64,000 nucleotides of DNA from Rotaria macrura (Eukaryota; Rotifera; Eurotatoria; Philodinida; Philodinidae): contig OENT01000098.1 in NCBI GenBank assembly GCA_900239685.1, forward strand, positions 124,001-188,000. Direction: 5' to 3'. This document shows positions 52,823 to 64,000 of the stretch, piece after piece. The notes beneath the pieces were generated by a model that was not told where the DNA came from, searched no databases, and saw only the letters and a program-made list of their open reading frames with translations. Made by a program: the position numbers and the translations under genes. Each line of letters begins with the position of its first letter. Positions within the stretch are counted from its first letter, which is position 1.

Positions 52823-53691
52823 GGCCCCCCCCTCCAAAAAAAGTCAATTTTCGGAAAAATTCCGAAACTGAGATAGATGAACCAGAAGATAGCCCGTTCT
52901 TCGCTCTTTCAGAATTGATATAGGCTTTTAGCCCAAATCTCTTTTTTTGTAAGTCCTCTCACAAAAACTGTATTTTTTTCAAAAATTTCGAAATTCGGAT
53001 AAATGCATCTAAAGTTAGCGCGTTCTTCGCTCTTTCAGAATTATTATAGGTTTTTACCCAAAACCTCTATTTTGCAGTAAGCTTTGAGGATTTCTGGAAG
53101 CCCTTCTCAAAAAAACTGGATTTTCCTCAAAAATTCTGAAATATCGAAAAAATTGGTCGAAAAAATCTTTTTCGTTTTTTCTCAGTTTGCACTTTCAAAA
53201 AAGCGCATCTCAAATTTCTCAGTCCAGCTCCATAGGATGTATTAAATCTTTTTTTGTTTGAAAGAGCATGTCAAGATGCAGGGCACTGCAGAGCCCTTTT
53301 TTTCAAAAACCGTTCTTTATGACTATATAAAAAAGGAACTCTATTCCAACCCCCCTCCCTTTTTTTCGCGATTTTGGAAGTCATTGAAATTGTGATTTCT
53401 GTTTTCCGCTAAAAAAGTTAGAGTTTAAAAAAAAGTACTCTGCAGTGCCCTCCATGTGCACATGCTCTTTCTAACAAAAAAAAATTAAAGATATATCATG
53501 AACCTGGACCGAGAAATTTGGGTTGCCAAATTCGCTATTTTTGACCCTTGTCAGGTCCGTATCTCAGCCAAAAATCATGATAGAAGGTTGAAAATTTAAC
53601 CATAACCTTTTCATACCAAGCATAAAATATCCTGTAAGTTTTACACAATTCGAACGTTCCTGGGCCAAGATCGATTTTTGAGGGGGGGGGC
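52823..53691. mobile_element. TTAA-flanked element with poly-C inverted ends (piggyBac-like MITE?)
   Basis: The left side reads TTAA (52819-52822) then GGCCCCCCCTCCAAAA. The right side reads TTTTGAGGGGGGGGC then TTAA (53692-53695). The ends are inverted copies and the flanking TTAA is the target duplication typical of piggyBac. Inside, a 100-bp-scale duplication repeats CGTTCTTCGCTCTTTCAGAA at 52893-52912 and 53012-53031, followed by related sequence. It has no transposase frame. The piggyBac assignment rests only on the TTAA and CCC ends. Confidence 0.6.
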
Positions 53692-54188
53692 TTAAAGTAA
53701 AGAACAAAATCTGGCTTAAAGTTTCTTTTTCCCAATATTTTGTTACAAAAGCTGCTTTGAAAAAATCGTTTATAAGTCGACTTTTTATCGATTTTTATTC
53801 AGAAATTATTCAAAAATATGGGAATTCGAACAAATACTAGATTTTGCTCTTCAATAGAGATCGATTTCGAGAAAAAAAAGAAAAGACGTCATTTTCACGA
53901 TTTGATTACATGTGATTATAAATGATAGAATTGCGTTCAAATTTTATTTACTCCTTATAGATCATTAAGATTTGCTCTATGATGATTGAATAACTGAGTA
54001 TCATAATAAATCAGTTTATTGGATGAAATCGGTAAAATTTAGATTTGTGTTTTCATTGTAAACTATCTCGAAGAATAGAATTTTTTCACATGAGATATTG
54101 AATAATCTTATTATTTTATTTGAGATAGAAAAATAGGAAAAAAAGTGAAATTTTTGGCATTGGTATTCTATGCGAACGTCATTCGAAT

Positions 54189-57100
54189 ATGGACAATAAA
54201 CGTCTGGAAGTCAATGAGCGACAGTCTATTCAAAGAACCACACTCGATGTTTCTATACAGTCACAAGACAGGCGACAAAGTTCTATTATCGACTTATGGG
54301 CAACTGTCGATAAATCTCGACTTGATCAAGATGCTCACATAATTCCTCTTGATAATCTGTATGAACGTTTTCATACTAGCCATCGCAATGGTTTGTCAGC
54401 TTCTATGGTAGCAGAAGCACAAGCTCAATATGGTTTGAATACTATCACACCACAAAAGCCACCGAGTTATATTTGGTTGCTCTTCAAGCAACTATTTATG
54501 GGTTTCAACACTATTCTGTGGGTGGCGGGTATTTTTGCTCTTTTAGCTTATAAACCATTTGGTGATCCACAACCATCTATCACCAATTTGGCACTGGGCA
54601 TTGTGCTTTTCTTGGTCATTATTTGTAATTCCATTCTAAATGTTTTTCAAGAAATTAAATCAATAAAAATTGTGGCAGCATTTTCGAAGTTATTGCCAAC
54701 AATTGCCACAGTTCGACGAGATGGACAAGAGCAACAAATAGTGGCTGATCAGATCGTACCAGGTGATATTATTCTTATTCGTATGGGCGATAAACTACCT
54801 GCTGACTGCCGTTTTTTAGTCTGTGAAGGACTCAAAGTAAATTTCTTGCTAGGATTTACTTTAATTTTATATACAATATTTTGATATTCAAAAAATAATT
54901 ATAGATCAATACATCGGAGTTAACTGGCGAATCGAAGCCTGTCACATGTACTGTGCGTTGTTCAAGTGAAAACTTCATGGAATCTAGTAATATAGGCTTT
55001 TACTCATCAATGGTCGAACAAGGTACCGGTGAAGCAGTGGTAATTGCTACTGGTGACAATTCTGTTCTTGGAAAAATGTCACGAATGACACGAGGCGAGG
55101 CTGGAGATGAAGTCACTGGTCTACACCGTGAAGTCAACCGTTTTGTTTTATTTGTTGTCTTAGCCACTGCTGTCTCCATAGTCATCCTGTGGATCACCTG
55201 GGGTGCATGGCTCAATAACAAACATCATAGTTTCGTCACTTTCAATGCAAATATTGTGAATTCCATAGGCATGATTGTTGGTTTTTTACCATTGGGCTTA
55301 CCATCGGCTGTAACTCTTGGTAGGTGACAAAAACAATTTGTATAACAATTCAAGGATATAAAATTTTCACTTCGATCGAATTTTCTTCCAAGTCTATTAT
55401 TGTCAATAATATTCCCTGTTGTTGATTTTAAACAATCAAAAGTTATAAAAGATATTTCGGTTGAAATCTCTTTTGATAGATGAAAGATTTTCACAATTTT
55501 ATGTGCACATTTTTTACTTGCTTCATGAACTCTTCTTATAATTTAATGATGTTTGAATGAGACTTGATAATGAGAGAATATCAAACGTTTTAAAATGAGT
55601 TTATTATATTTGAATATAGAATTCTAATATTTCTTCTGCTGTTTCTATTTAGTATTGACAATTGTGGCTAAGCGAATGTATCGTCAACGTGTTTTAGTCA
55701 AAAGTTTACAAATAGTAGAAACTTTCAATTCAGTTTCCGTCATTGCCACTGATAAGACGGGTACATTGACGCAAAATAAAATGACAGTAACGCATCTCTT
55801 ATGGGACACTCGTGGGGTTTATGATGTACCGGTTCCTCAACCAGAGCAAGTCCAAGAAGAAACGCTGTTTCAAACAATCCGTCGTCTATCGACTGGAGCT
55901 GTCAATACAGCTCATCGTCTATCAATGGAAGTTGTGTCAGTTGCACGCAAATTGTCCACTGGAAATATTAATCAACCACAGCGCATGACTTCGTTTAGTG
56001 ATGAAAGTGAATTGAACACTATTTCTAAGGTAGCCAGCGAAGTTCAAATTGAAGCATTCAAAGATCTTCTAGTCGGTGCTGTTCTCTGCAATAATGCTGA
56101 AAAACAAATAGTACAAGATGCAAAAATCGGGCAAGATATATCGGAAATGAAATCTGAATTACGTCTTGTTGGTGATGCCGCTGATTCAGCTCTCTATCAT
56201 CTATGTGTTGATCGCTGTCATGTAGATCTTGATGCAGTGCGTAAGGATAATCCACGCTTGAAAGTATTACCATTTAATTCATCAAATAAGTTTATGATTA
56301 CTGCCAATGAACTTCAAACAGAAGATTCATCTGTATTACCAAGTGAACGCACTGTTCTGATTATAATGAAAGGTGCACCAGATATGGTTATTCAACGTTG
56401 TTCATCGTACAAAACCCACCAACAGGAGATTTTACCATTAAATGCCGAAATGAAACAAAAACTTTTCAATCGACAAGAAGAGCAAGGTAAGAGAAATAAT
56501 ATGACATTAAAACCAAGTTCTTTCGTGTTTATATTTTAAAAGGAAAAAATGGCTACCGAGTCATCGCTATGTGTCAACAGAAAATGACTCGACAACAATA
56601 TGACACAATGATCGACCAATATAAGGAAGCACATCGTTCAACATCCAACACTGTTGAAGATCTCAATGGACTTCCATCCAGTGACTATTGTTTTGTAGGT
56701 CTGTTTTCCTTACTTGATCCTCCTCGTACGGAAGTACCGGACTCGGTCCTCAAAGCGCGTCGTGCTCAGATCCGAGTGGCGATGGTCACTGGTGATCATC
56801 CGACCACAGCTAAGGCGATAGCCAAACAAGTACATATTTTAACACCGGAGATTTCAAACATGAACGGCGTGGATACCATCAAACAGGACCGTGATGCTCA
56901 TGGTCAACTGATTCTCAATTTGTATCGTAACGAGAAGTTATTGAAACAGCACACGCCTGGTCAAGTGACTCGAGTCGATCCAGATAATAAGAATGCCAGA
57001 AGCATGATCAGACAAGCCGAAATCGACGCTGGTGTCGCTGTCATTGATCTACCGTCCCCTTGGTACAAGCGAGCTTGGGCATCATGTCGGAATCAATTTA

Positions 57101-58389
57101 GCGAGCCAAAATCAGATCTTGCAAATGTGGCTAAACTGGAATACATACCCTATGCAATCGTGGTAAGTATTGATTGTCTTGTTGATTCTAGTAAAAATAT
57201 TGTCAAATAACAGGTTGCTGGTTCGGAAATCGGTTCTTTGGATGACGAACTGTGGGATTGGGTATTGTCTCATCAAGAATTGGTCTTTGCACGAACAACA
57301 CCTGAACAAAAATTGCGCATCGTTGTCGAATTTCAGCGGCGCGGTGAAGTCGTGGCAGTCACAGGTGATGGAACTAACGACGCACCAGCACTCAAATGTG
57401 CTCATCTAGGCGTAGCTATGCAGTCTGGCACAGAAGTATCGAAAGAAGCTGGTGATATGATTCTGCTCGATAACAATTTTGCATCGATCATTAAAGCCAT
57501 TGAAACGGGTCGTTTACTGAGTGATAACTTGAAGAAAGTGGCCATTTATTTATTACCCGGAGGTAACATCTTTTGTTAAGAATATTTCAAAAGAATCTTC
57601 TGTTCATTTTTAGGTTCTTGGTCACAAATTTGGCCTGTGTTCTTTAATTTGTGGTTTGGCATGCCATTAGCACTCTCTGCGTTTTGGGCAACAGTTTTTT
57701 GTATGCTTAACGGTATGTTAGAAAGTTATTCTAACTAATCTAAATTTGCATTCATTTCTTTTACATACTCAGATGTATTCATGTCACTTGCCATGGTAAC
57801 GGAAAAACCTGAGCGTGATATCATGTCTCGACCGCCATCCATTCGAGAGAAAGATCATCTTCTCAATCTAAAACTACTCGTTCATGCCTATTTGTTTGTC
57901 GGAAATTTCGAATGCTTCACTGCATTTTTTTGCTATTGTTACTATTGGATTGATCAAGGTGTACCATTCTATTCATTCATGTTTACTTTTGAAAATTTTG
58001 GCATCGATCCTCTAACTCCTTATACTTCTGATCAGTTACAACATATGACCTATTCGGCACAATCAGTCTACTACTGTTCCATGTGTCTTTTTCAATTTTT
58101 CAATTTCTTTGCCACACGTACGCGTTATGCTTCGATTCTTGAACACAACCCAATATGGGGTAAAGGTCAAAACTTGTACATATTTGTTGCCATGCTTGTT
58201 TCGGTCAGTATTCAATTAATTTTAACATTGGTTGGCTGGTTCAATCGTGTGTTTGGCACAGGTCACGTACCTGTTAAATACGTCATGCCAACACTTGCAT
58301 TCGGCATGCTTTGGTTGATTATTGATGAGCTCAGAAAACTTTGTATCCGCAAGTATCCGCATGGTATTTTAGCTCGGATTGCATGGTAA
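54189..58389 (+). CDS. Na,K-ATPase-like P-type cation pump (P2C), 7 exons, 1,193 aa
   Basis: Exons 54189-54836, 54905-55319, 55653-56486, 56543-57162, 57214-57562, 57614-57712 and 57773-58389 keep one frame (3,582 nt). The P-type motifs are present: LTGES (222-226), phosphorylated Asp388 in DKTGTLT, MKGAPD, DPPR, VTGDHP and TGDGTNDAPAL (889-899). The N- and P-domain text (FNSSNKF, RCSSYK, TAKAIAKQV) is closest to the Na,K/H,K-ATPase alpha subunit. Departures: helix 4 reads FLPLGLPSAV, with L346 replacing the PEGL glutamate. Helix 5 reads LLPGGSWSQIW, lacking the TSNIPE-type glutamate. Helix 6 has CMLND, keeping at most one of two aspartates (D989). An extra stretch after the P-site has RRLST, HRLSM and RKLST, basic-x-x-Ser sites. 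It is longer than a typical alpha subunit (about 1,020 aa). An AATAAA lies at 58564-58569. Intact frame and motifs argue for a working enzyme of uncertain ion. Confidence 0.9.
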
Positions 58390-61300
58390 TAAACATTCAT
58401 ATTTTTCTTTTTCCTCCATGTCAATGTTAACCCAACATATATAGATATACGAAAAGTGTCTTGAAGTTTAATCACGTCAAAAGCTACAAGACTAAAAAAC
58501 AGAGCACTTCTTTCATATTTCTATTGATTGCTTCTATTTATTTTATTTTTTATTGATACTTAAAATAAAACTTGATATGCTTTTGAAAAACATATTTCAT
58601 TTAGATTCGTTCAAATATTCAATTTTCTAGTATTAGGAGTAGATTTTAGCATGGTCTAACTCTCAAAACTATTCGCGAATACCATAGTAATATTATGGGA
58701 ATGCAATATAGATGAGTGAGTACTCAATCTCATTTTGATGCTTTTATTTCACCTTGCGTTAGATTATTTTGGAAAATGTGAGCCACTACCACACTCAACC
58801 CTCCATGACTAGTAAGGTATAACCGAAGACATTGTCAAACATACATCAAATTAATACTCGATTTACTCGTTATGAAATACTCATGAACGATCAAGACACA
58901 ACTTTCGTTTTTATTGAACTTGTTGAATACTCTTGTACACATTAGCATTAGAATATGCGCTGAAAACATCAAGTTTAGATCGTTCAATAGCAACAAACAG
59001 CAGCTTAACCAAGAGATATTCATGCAATCAAACTGCAAACTTTAATCAAGTATAATAAAAACTGTCCTTTCCTAAAAGTATAAATTCGGCAGCTGTAGTT
59101 TCTTATCAAATCTTTTGAGCATTATTAACAATCATAACCAGTAATGCGCAGTTTTCCATCTGAACATTATATTCTAGGGCTGAAGAAATTAAGTACAACT
59201 ACGTGTTTACAGAAAATGAGGCATAATCAATTATTCAGATATGAAAACCATGGCAAAAACATTATATGTAATCAAGACTATTTTTTATCGGATAAAAATT
59301 AATTGAACAACCGATCATTCAGATGAATAAAAAACTGAATTGGTGAATCACGTAATGTGTTACGACACTGTGCATAATTCAAAACAAAACCAAGTTTTAC
59401 AGTTGCAAAGTCGTCTTGACTTATTTTCAAACTTTCTATCAAACACATATTTAACGACTAAATGCTTCTACCTTACGTAACATTTCATTATTCAAAGAAA
59501 AATAACCACATAATTTAAATACAAGAAAGAACAGAATAATCGATTTTGAATCATCTTTGTTCACGATTTGTATGCGTTGGTAACTCGTTACATATCAATA
59601 ATAATCATGTTTACTTATATTTTTTCTTAGCCTCACATGAAGTTGTTTTGTATGTTCGGTTCAGTAATCACAAGAATGATAATAAAAAAACGTATATTAC
59701 ACGCAAACAAAAATGAAAGACGCAGAAAAACAAGAAATATTCAAGTTTTTTCTCAATGAATCATATCAATAAATGATAAACATGTCCCCCACGTACATAT
59801 GCAATTTTTAATCAAGCGTAACAACGTTTGTCATATCTCTCTCTCTCTCTTTCCCCTCCTTGATATTTTACTGTATAGGTTTCTCTCCCCTTCATCATCG
59901 TGATGGGCGATATACCCAAACATTCAACTTGTTAAAATCATAGAGAGAAGAAAACAAGACTCAAAGTCCATTGCAATAGTGCAGCGTATATTTGCTGCAC
60001 ATACTATACCTGAAGGAGAATCATAAAGACGTATATTGGTTATTGGCTTTACCGAACTTCAGTGTTGGCTATTACGAACGTTGAGTTCAATATGATGAAC
60101 CAATGACTACCCACTGCACGAAATACAAAAAACTGGATAGAATAATAGTATCGGAAACCTGTGAAGTATTCGCTAGTTATTATAGCTTCAGAAGATAAAA
60201 TGCAAGATAGAAAAGTCGTTTATAACGAAATAAGAAAAAATCAAACAATAAAATATTCATGAATATTACTGTAGACTACAACTATAGATGTGACTCAAAA
60301 GGATTAACAAAATAAAATACAGAACTAGTGAAAAGTGTAATCGAAATGAAGAAAAATTTGGATAGAACTACTTCTGAAATGATGAAAATAGGTTTCATGA
60401 TCATTATCATTGTTTCTATTAAAAGCGTAATACAAGATTCACATGTATTTTTCGTTATAGTTTCTGAATGTTCATGCAAATCTTGCTTCTTTTGGAATAT
60501 TTCTAAAATCGAACTCTAATAAACTATAAAGAAATGATGCTTGTAACACTATTCATGTCACATTTTAATAAGCACATATGTAACGTTCATGTTGAAAGAT
60601 AGTTTTCAACACAAAATTGAAAAGATGTCAAATTATCTGTTTACTAACAACAAATGTTGTTGATCACCAAAAATAGATACTTTTCATAGGCAATTTTATT
60701 GATGCTCATTCAATATTTCTTTTTCTTAAAAAAGTACAACTTACAAAAAAAATTAAATTATCATCAAAATAGTAGCCACATAAACAATACTTAAGATTTT
60801 GACCATATTTAAACAAGTATTTTTGAAATGCTTAAGGCTATTTATTCGATATCGACAAAAACTATTTTCTTTATCAACAGCATTAACAGTATGAAGTGAA
60901 ATGGTGATATCATGAACACAGAAGATCTTTTAATACAAAGGAAAATAAGGAAAAGAGAGAACATGTACTTTTGGGCCCGTGCCAAAGGGCATAGCAAATG
61001 AAAAAGTAGAGAAGACGAATTAATCGATGGCGAAAACTCACACAATTTGAAAAATTTTGGTGATCACACCCCACATCCTTCTTGAATTAAAACAAAATTT
61101 TTGAAATTTAAAATATTTTCAATAATTCATTACGAGAAAATTTATGTCTTTTACAAATTGTATGCCGTTCGTATTGCTCTAAAGAGAAAGGGAACATCAG
61201 GTTGTATTTCGAACACACCAACTGTCACTCATACTCTGCTTGACAACTGATACTTCCAAATGGGTAATAAATTATTTTGTTTTTGATTCTTAATCAATTT

Positions 61301-62090
61301 TAAATCAAAAGAAATCACCAAGACCCCAACATAATCAATGAATCGAGTACAGTAATAACATTTTCTATCTATGTTGTTGAAAATATCAATCTAGGAAAAA
61401 AACAGCTGAAATCTTATTTCAGCCGTTGTCCTTGGGATATGCATAATTATAAATACCACAGAAGATTACTCAAAAAGGTATTGTCCTTAGCTTATTCTAC
61501 TTCGGTTGTTCATATTCAATTGAAGTAAACTGCATGAACGGCACTGTCATTCGGTCAAAAGATATTTTTATTGATCTATAACGATTGGAGCCAAGAAATT
61601 TTATTTACACATCACAGTGTCATCGACAATCATACATTGACTCGAACCTCATTACATTTCTTGATAACGGAGGGGAACGAGCAAACATATTGTAGCTTTG
61701 ATGTTCGTTTTTACAGTATTTATGACGATGGAAGTTTTACTATCCAACATTTGAATTTTCGAATCCTCTCGATTGCCAATGAAGATGTTGTTACACATAG
61801 CAAGTAGAGAGCTTACTTCAAACGCCTTATTGATATTTTTTGTTTCTTTATCTAATTATTTCAATTTATAATAAAAATTTACTTTTGAAAACTGTATTCG
61901 CTCTATAATTATTCAAAGACTCTGATGAGAAATATAGATCTCTACTTTGATTTTTAAAACTGTACATGTTGAAATAGACTATCGATTAAGAAGGGACTGC
62001 ACAATTTTCATTGAATACGTAAAATCAAAGATCCAAAAAAGATTCTAGATATACTTTCTTTAAAGATAATCGAGTGAGTTCAAGATCGAA
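58390..62090. other. Gene-poor stretch
   Basis: No gene was recognised after the ATPase 3' UTR. A short CT-rich run lies near 59838-59858. GATCACCAAAAATAGATAC at 60662-60680 and TTTTGGTGATCAC at 61053-61065 face each other and resemble the arms of the foldback at 187-825, perhaps a decayed relative. Open frames are short and without domains. Confidence 0.45.
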
Positions 62091-62549
62091 CCCAGGTCAA
62101 GAAATCAAACATTAATTATTGTAAGATCAGATGGAATACTAGAAAAAATCGTGCACTCAGAGATCTTACATCAATTCGTACTGTTAGATTCTTGTAAGAT
62201 CTTACTATTGCATAAGATTTTCTATAATCTTATATGGAGATCTGACAGAAGAACAAGATCTGTCAAGAATTTTAGAGTAAGACTTGATGTCAGACTTCTG
62301 AAACCACGATTTTGTGTACGATTTTTCGTCTGATCTTACAAGATCATACAAGATCAGATGCAGAATCTTGTCATATCTTAATGTCTGATTTTTTGCCCTG
62401 GGAATATAAGATTATAAAAAATCTTATGTTACAGTAAGATCCTACAAGAATCTGAGTGTACGAATTGATGTAAGATCTCTGAGACAACAATTTTTTTGTA
62501 CGATTTCATCTGATCTTGCAAGACTTAATGTCTGATATTTTGACCAGAG
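62091..62549. mobile_element. Composite foldback element with a duplicated right arm
   Basis: The left end CCCAGGTCAAGAAATC (62091) is matched in inverse by two right ends: ATTTTTTGCCCTGGG ending at 62402 and ATATTTTGACCAGAG ending about 62549. Arms share GATCAGATG, CTCAGAGATCTTACATCAATTCG (read inversely as CGAATTGATGTAAGATCTCTGAG) and ATTCTTGTA. The outer arms pair 62091-62200 with about 62440-62549. The centre holds a second AAGATCAGATG/CATCTGATCTT palindrome. It has no coding capacity. The CCCAGGTC terminus is shared with the element at 2306-2705. Confidence 0.7.
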
Positions 62550-62956
62550 TAACAGAAAGATTATTTTTAGTAAGAGTATTTCAGAAAGAAAATTGTTAGT
62601 GCAAACTTATTTAGTATCTATTTATTGCACTGGTTTATTCTTGTTTTATGAAGAACCGAGTTTTACTGATGTTTAAAAAGATAAATCTTGTACATTCGTA
62701 CGAATCGCAGCATTGATTTTTAAGAATTTATAATTTGTTTACTCCTATATTTCTTATTCTTACCATTTTGTAGCCTGTTTTTTTTCGATTGTTTCTTACA
62801 CGAAGAACATGAAATTTGAAAAAAAAGATGATTCGTAGTTTATTTTTAAGATAGACGTCGTAATTCAATGAACTGGAAACAGAGACATTGGTTTAACTTA
62901 TACAAGTTACAAATGTCGATGATTGAATTTTTTATGGATTAATAGCTGGACTGAAC

Positions 62957-63720
62957 CAGAGGCCGAAACGGGGCGGGATGCAATTTCTCGTAAGTGGGCG
63001 GGGCGGCGCACGGTAGGAAAAAACAGCATCCCCGACATTTTCCCAGTTCTTCAATTTCACTATAAAGACGTTCATATTTATAAATACATATAAATATCAA
63101 AACAAAAGATTTTGTTTTCACTTATGGTCAGCATTTGATTGCATATAAGTGTGAGGATTTCTGTGAAACGTTCGTTGTCTCTATTGAATTCGGTGTTCAA
63201 CATTGAGGAAGAAAACACTCTGGGATTCGTTCTGCATCCGAAATTCAAAACATTATTGTCAGCAGCGGCAGCTCAAAAATCAGAGTGTTATCGAACGTGT
63301 CGTGCATTGTTGCCGAAAGGGAACTATGCATCCGCATTCGATGGTCACAATGAACCACCAAGAAAAAAGCAAAAGAATTTTCTAGAAAAATCGAAGGATG
63401 ACGATGTAATAAAAACAAAATGTAAAAACACAACGGCAGCAAAGGTTGAACTCGATATTTATATCGATTGTAAGGTGGATGAACATAAGAATTATGCGAA
63501 TACATTATTATTTTGGAAAGAATACCATAATATGTTTCCAAACCTCTCGAAGTTAGCACATCGAATATATTGTCCTCTGCAGTTCAGCTGCTGTTGAAAG
63601 ATAGTTTTTGACAGCACATCTAATCGTCAGTCAAAGTAGATATAATCTAGACCCAACCACTGTTAACAATATATTATTTCATCGCTCAATAGAGAACGGC
63701 AAAAAGATTGATTGATCTCG
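62957..63720 (+). pseudogene. Decayed hAT (zf-BED type) transposon remnant
   Basis: The start CAGAGGCCGAAACGGGGCGG at 62957 looks like a hAT 5' end with a GC-rich subterminal region. It jumps directly to the C-terminal half of a transposase. The frame 63139-63597 includes FVLHPKFKTL and ends LLFWKEYHNMFPNLSKLAHRIYC. The expected next block SSAAVER appears in another frame from about 63575, interrupted by one stop right after it, then continues LIVSQSRYNLDPTTVNNILF to a stop at 63715. So the piece has lost its N-terminal and catalytic first half and carries a frameshift plus a stop. No 3' inverted end was found. Confidence 0.75.
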
Positions 63721-63761
63721 AGAAATATGTTTTTGTGCTCATATCAATTTAGGCCAGATAG

Positions 63762-64000
63762 AAACAGCTGACTTTTTATTTCTATGATTGTTTTTAATAC
63801 GAATCAATTGATTTGAATCAGAAAAAAAACAGCAATATCAAAAGAAAGATCACAGAAATCAAGAAAATGGGATTTAAACTGTCTCCCCTTAGATTGATAT
63901 TTCGAACAACAAGGATACCGAATTTTATCATTTCAATCGAATAGCTGATTTTTTTTATTTGAAATCGATTTAAAATAAAAAAAAGTCAGCTGTTTCCCCC
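63762..64000. repeat. Foldback repeat reaching the window end
   Basis: GAAACAGCTGACTTTTTATTT at the left (about 63770) is mirrored by AATAAAAAAAAGTCAGCTGTTTC at the window edge. A weaker inner pair (AATTGATTTGAATCAG / GAATAGCTGATTTTTTTTATT) lies between. The element may continue past the window, so its right end is unknown. Confidence 0.6.

Noticed and set aside
54145-54342. Alternative upstream start overlapping the ATPase
   Set aside because: It is in a different frame from the conserved protein; the ATG at 54189 opens the frame that continues through all motifs.

Overview
The window is animal nuclear DNA: AT-rich, with spliced genes whose introns are mostly 55-75 bp plus a few of 0.5-1.3 kb. 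All splice sites I placed are GT-AG. The organism is most likely a rotifer, probably bdelloid; this is inferred from base composition, intron style and protein divergence, and no marker sequence proves it. I rebuilt the genes by hand across introns, so several proteins are longer than any single open frame.

Layout. 1-5 kb: a foldback repeat, a tetraspanin gene (minus strand) with a second foldback in its first intron, and a short hAT transposon with both ends and flanking direct repeats. 5-15.7 kb: no gene recognised, one hAT-type miniature element. 15.7-22.3 kb: a divergent pair, Ariadne-1 (RBR ubiquitin ligase, minus) and CNOT11 (CCR4-NOT subunit, plus), sharing a 392-bp spacer; Ariadne intron 1 carries a long-armed foldback element. 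24.9-26.3 kb: a Fos/ATF3-like bZIP factor with three TGACGCA sites upstream. 27.9-28.7 kb: another long-armed foldback. 29.1-43.4 kb: the checkpoint kinase ATR in about 19 exons, ending with kinase and FATC domains. 44.6-45.1 kb: a two-exon insulin-like peptide precursor. 47.2-48.1 kb: an arrestin-domain protein with a PPxY tail (minus). 52.8-53.7 kb: a TTAA-flanked repeat element. 54.2-58.4 kb: a Na,K-ATPase-like P-type pump in seven exons that lacks the usual cation-site acidic residues. 58.4-64 kb: no host gene recognised, but a composite foldback, a decayed hAT transposase piece and a foldback running to the window edge.

The genes are ordinary neighbours rather than an operon-like system. 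The strongest second looks are the insulin-like peptide (all six cysteines, phase-1 intron in the C-peptide), the ATPase with a PLGL in place of PEGL, and the large number of unrelated foldback/MITE elements, several inside long introns. One of these, in ATR, holds a hammerhead-like core on one arm only.
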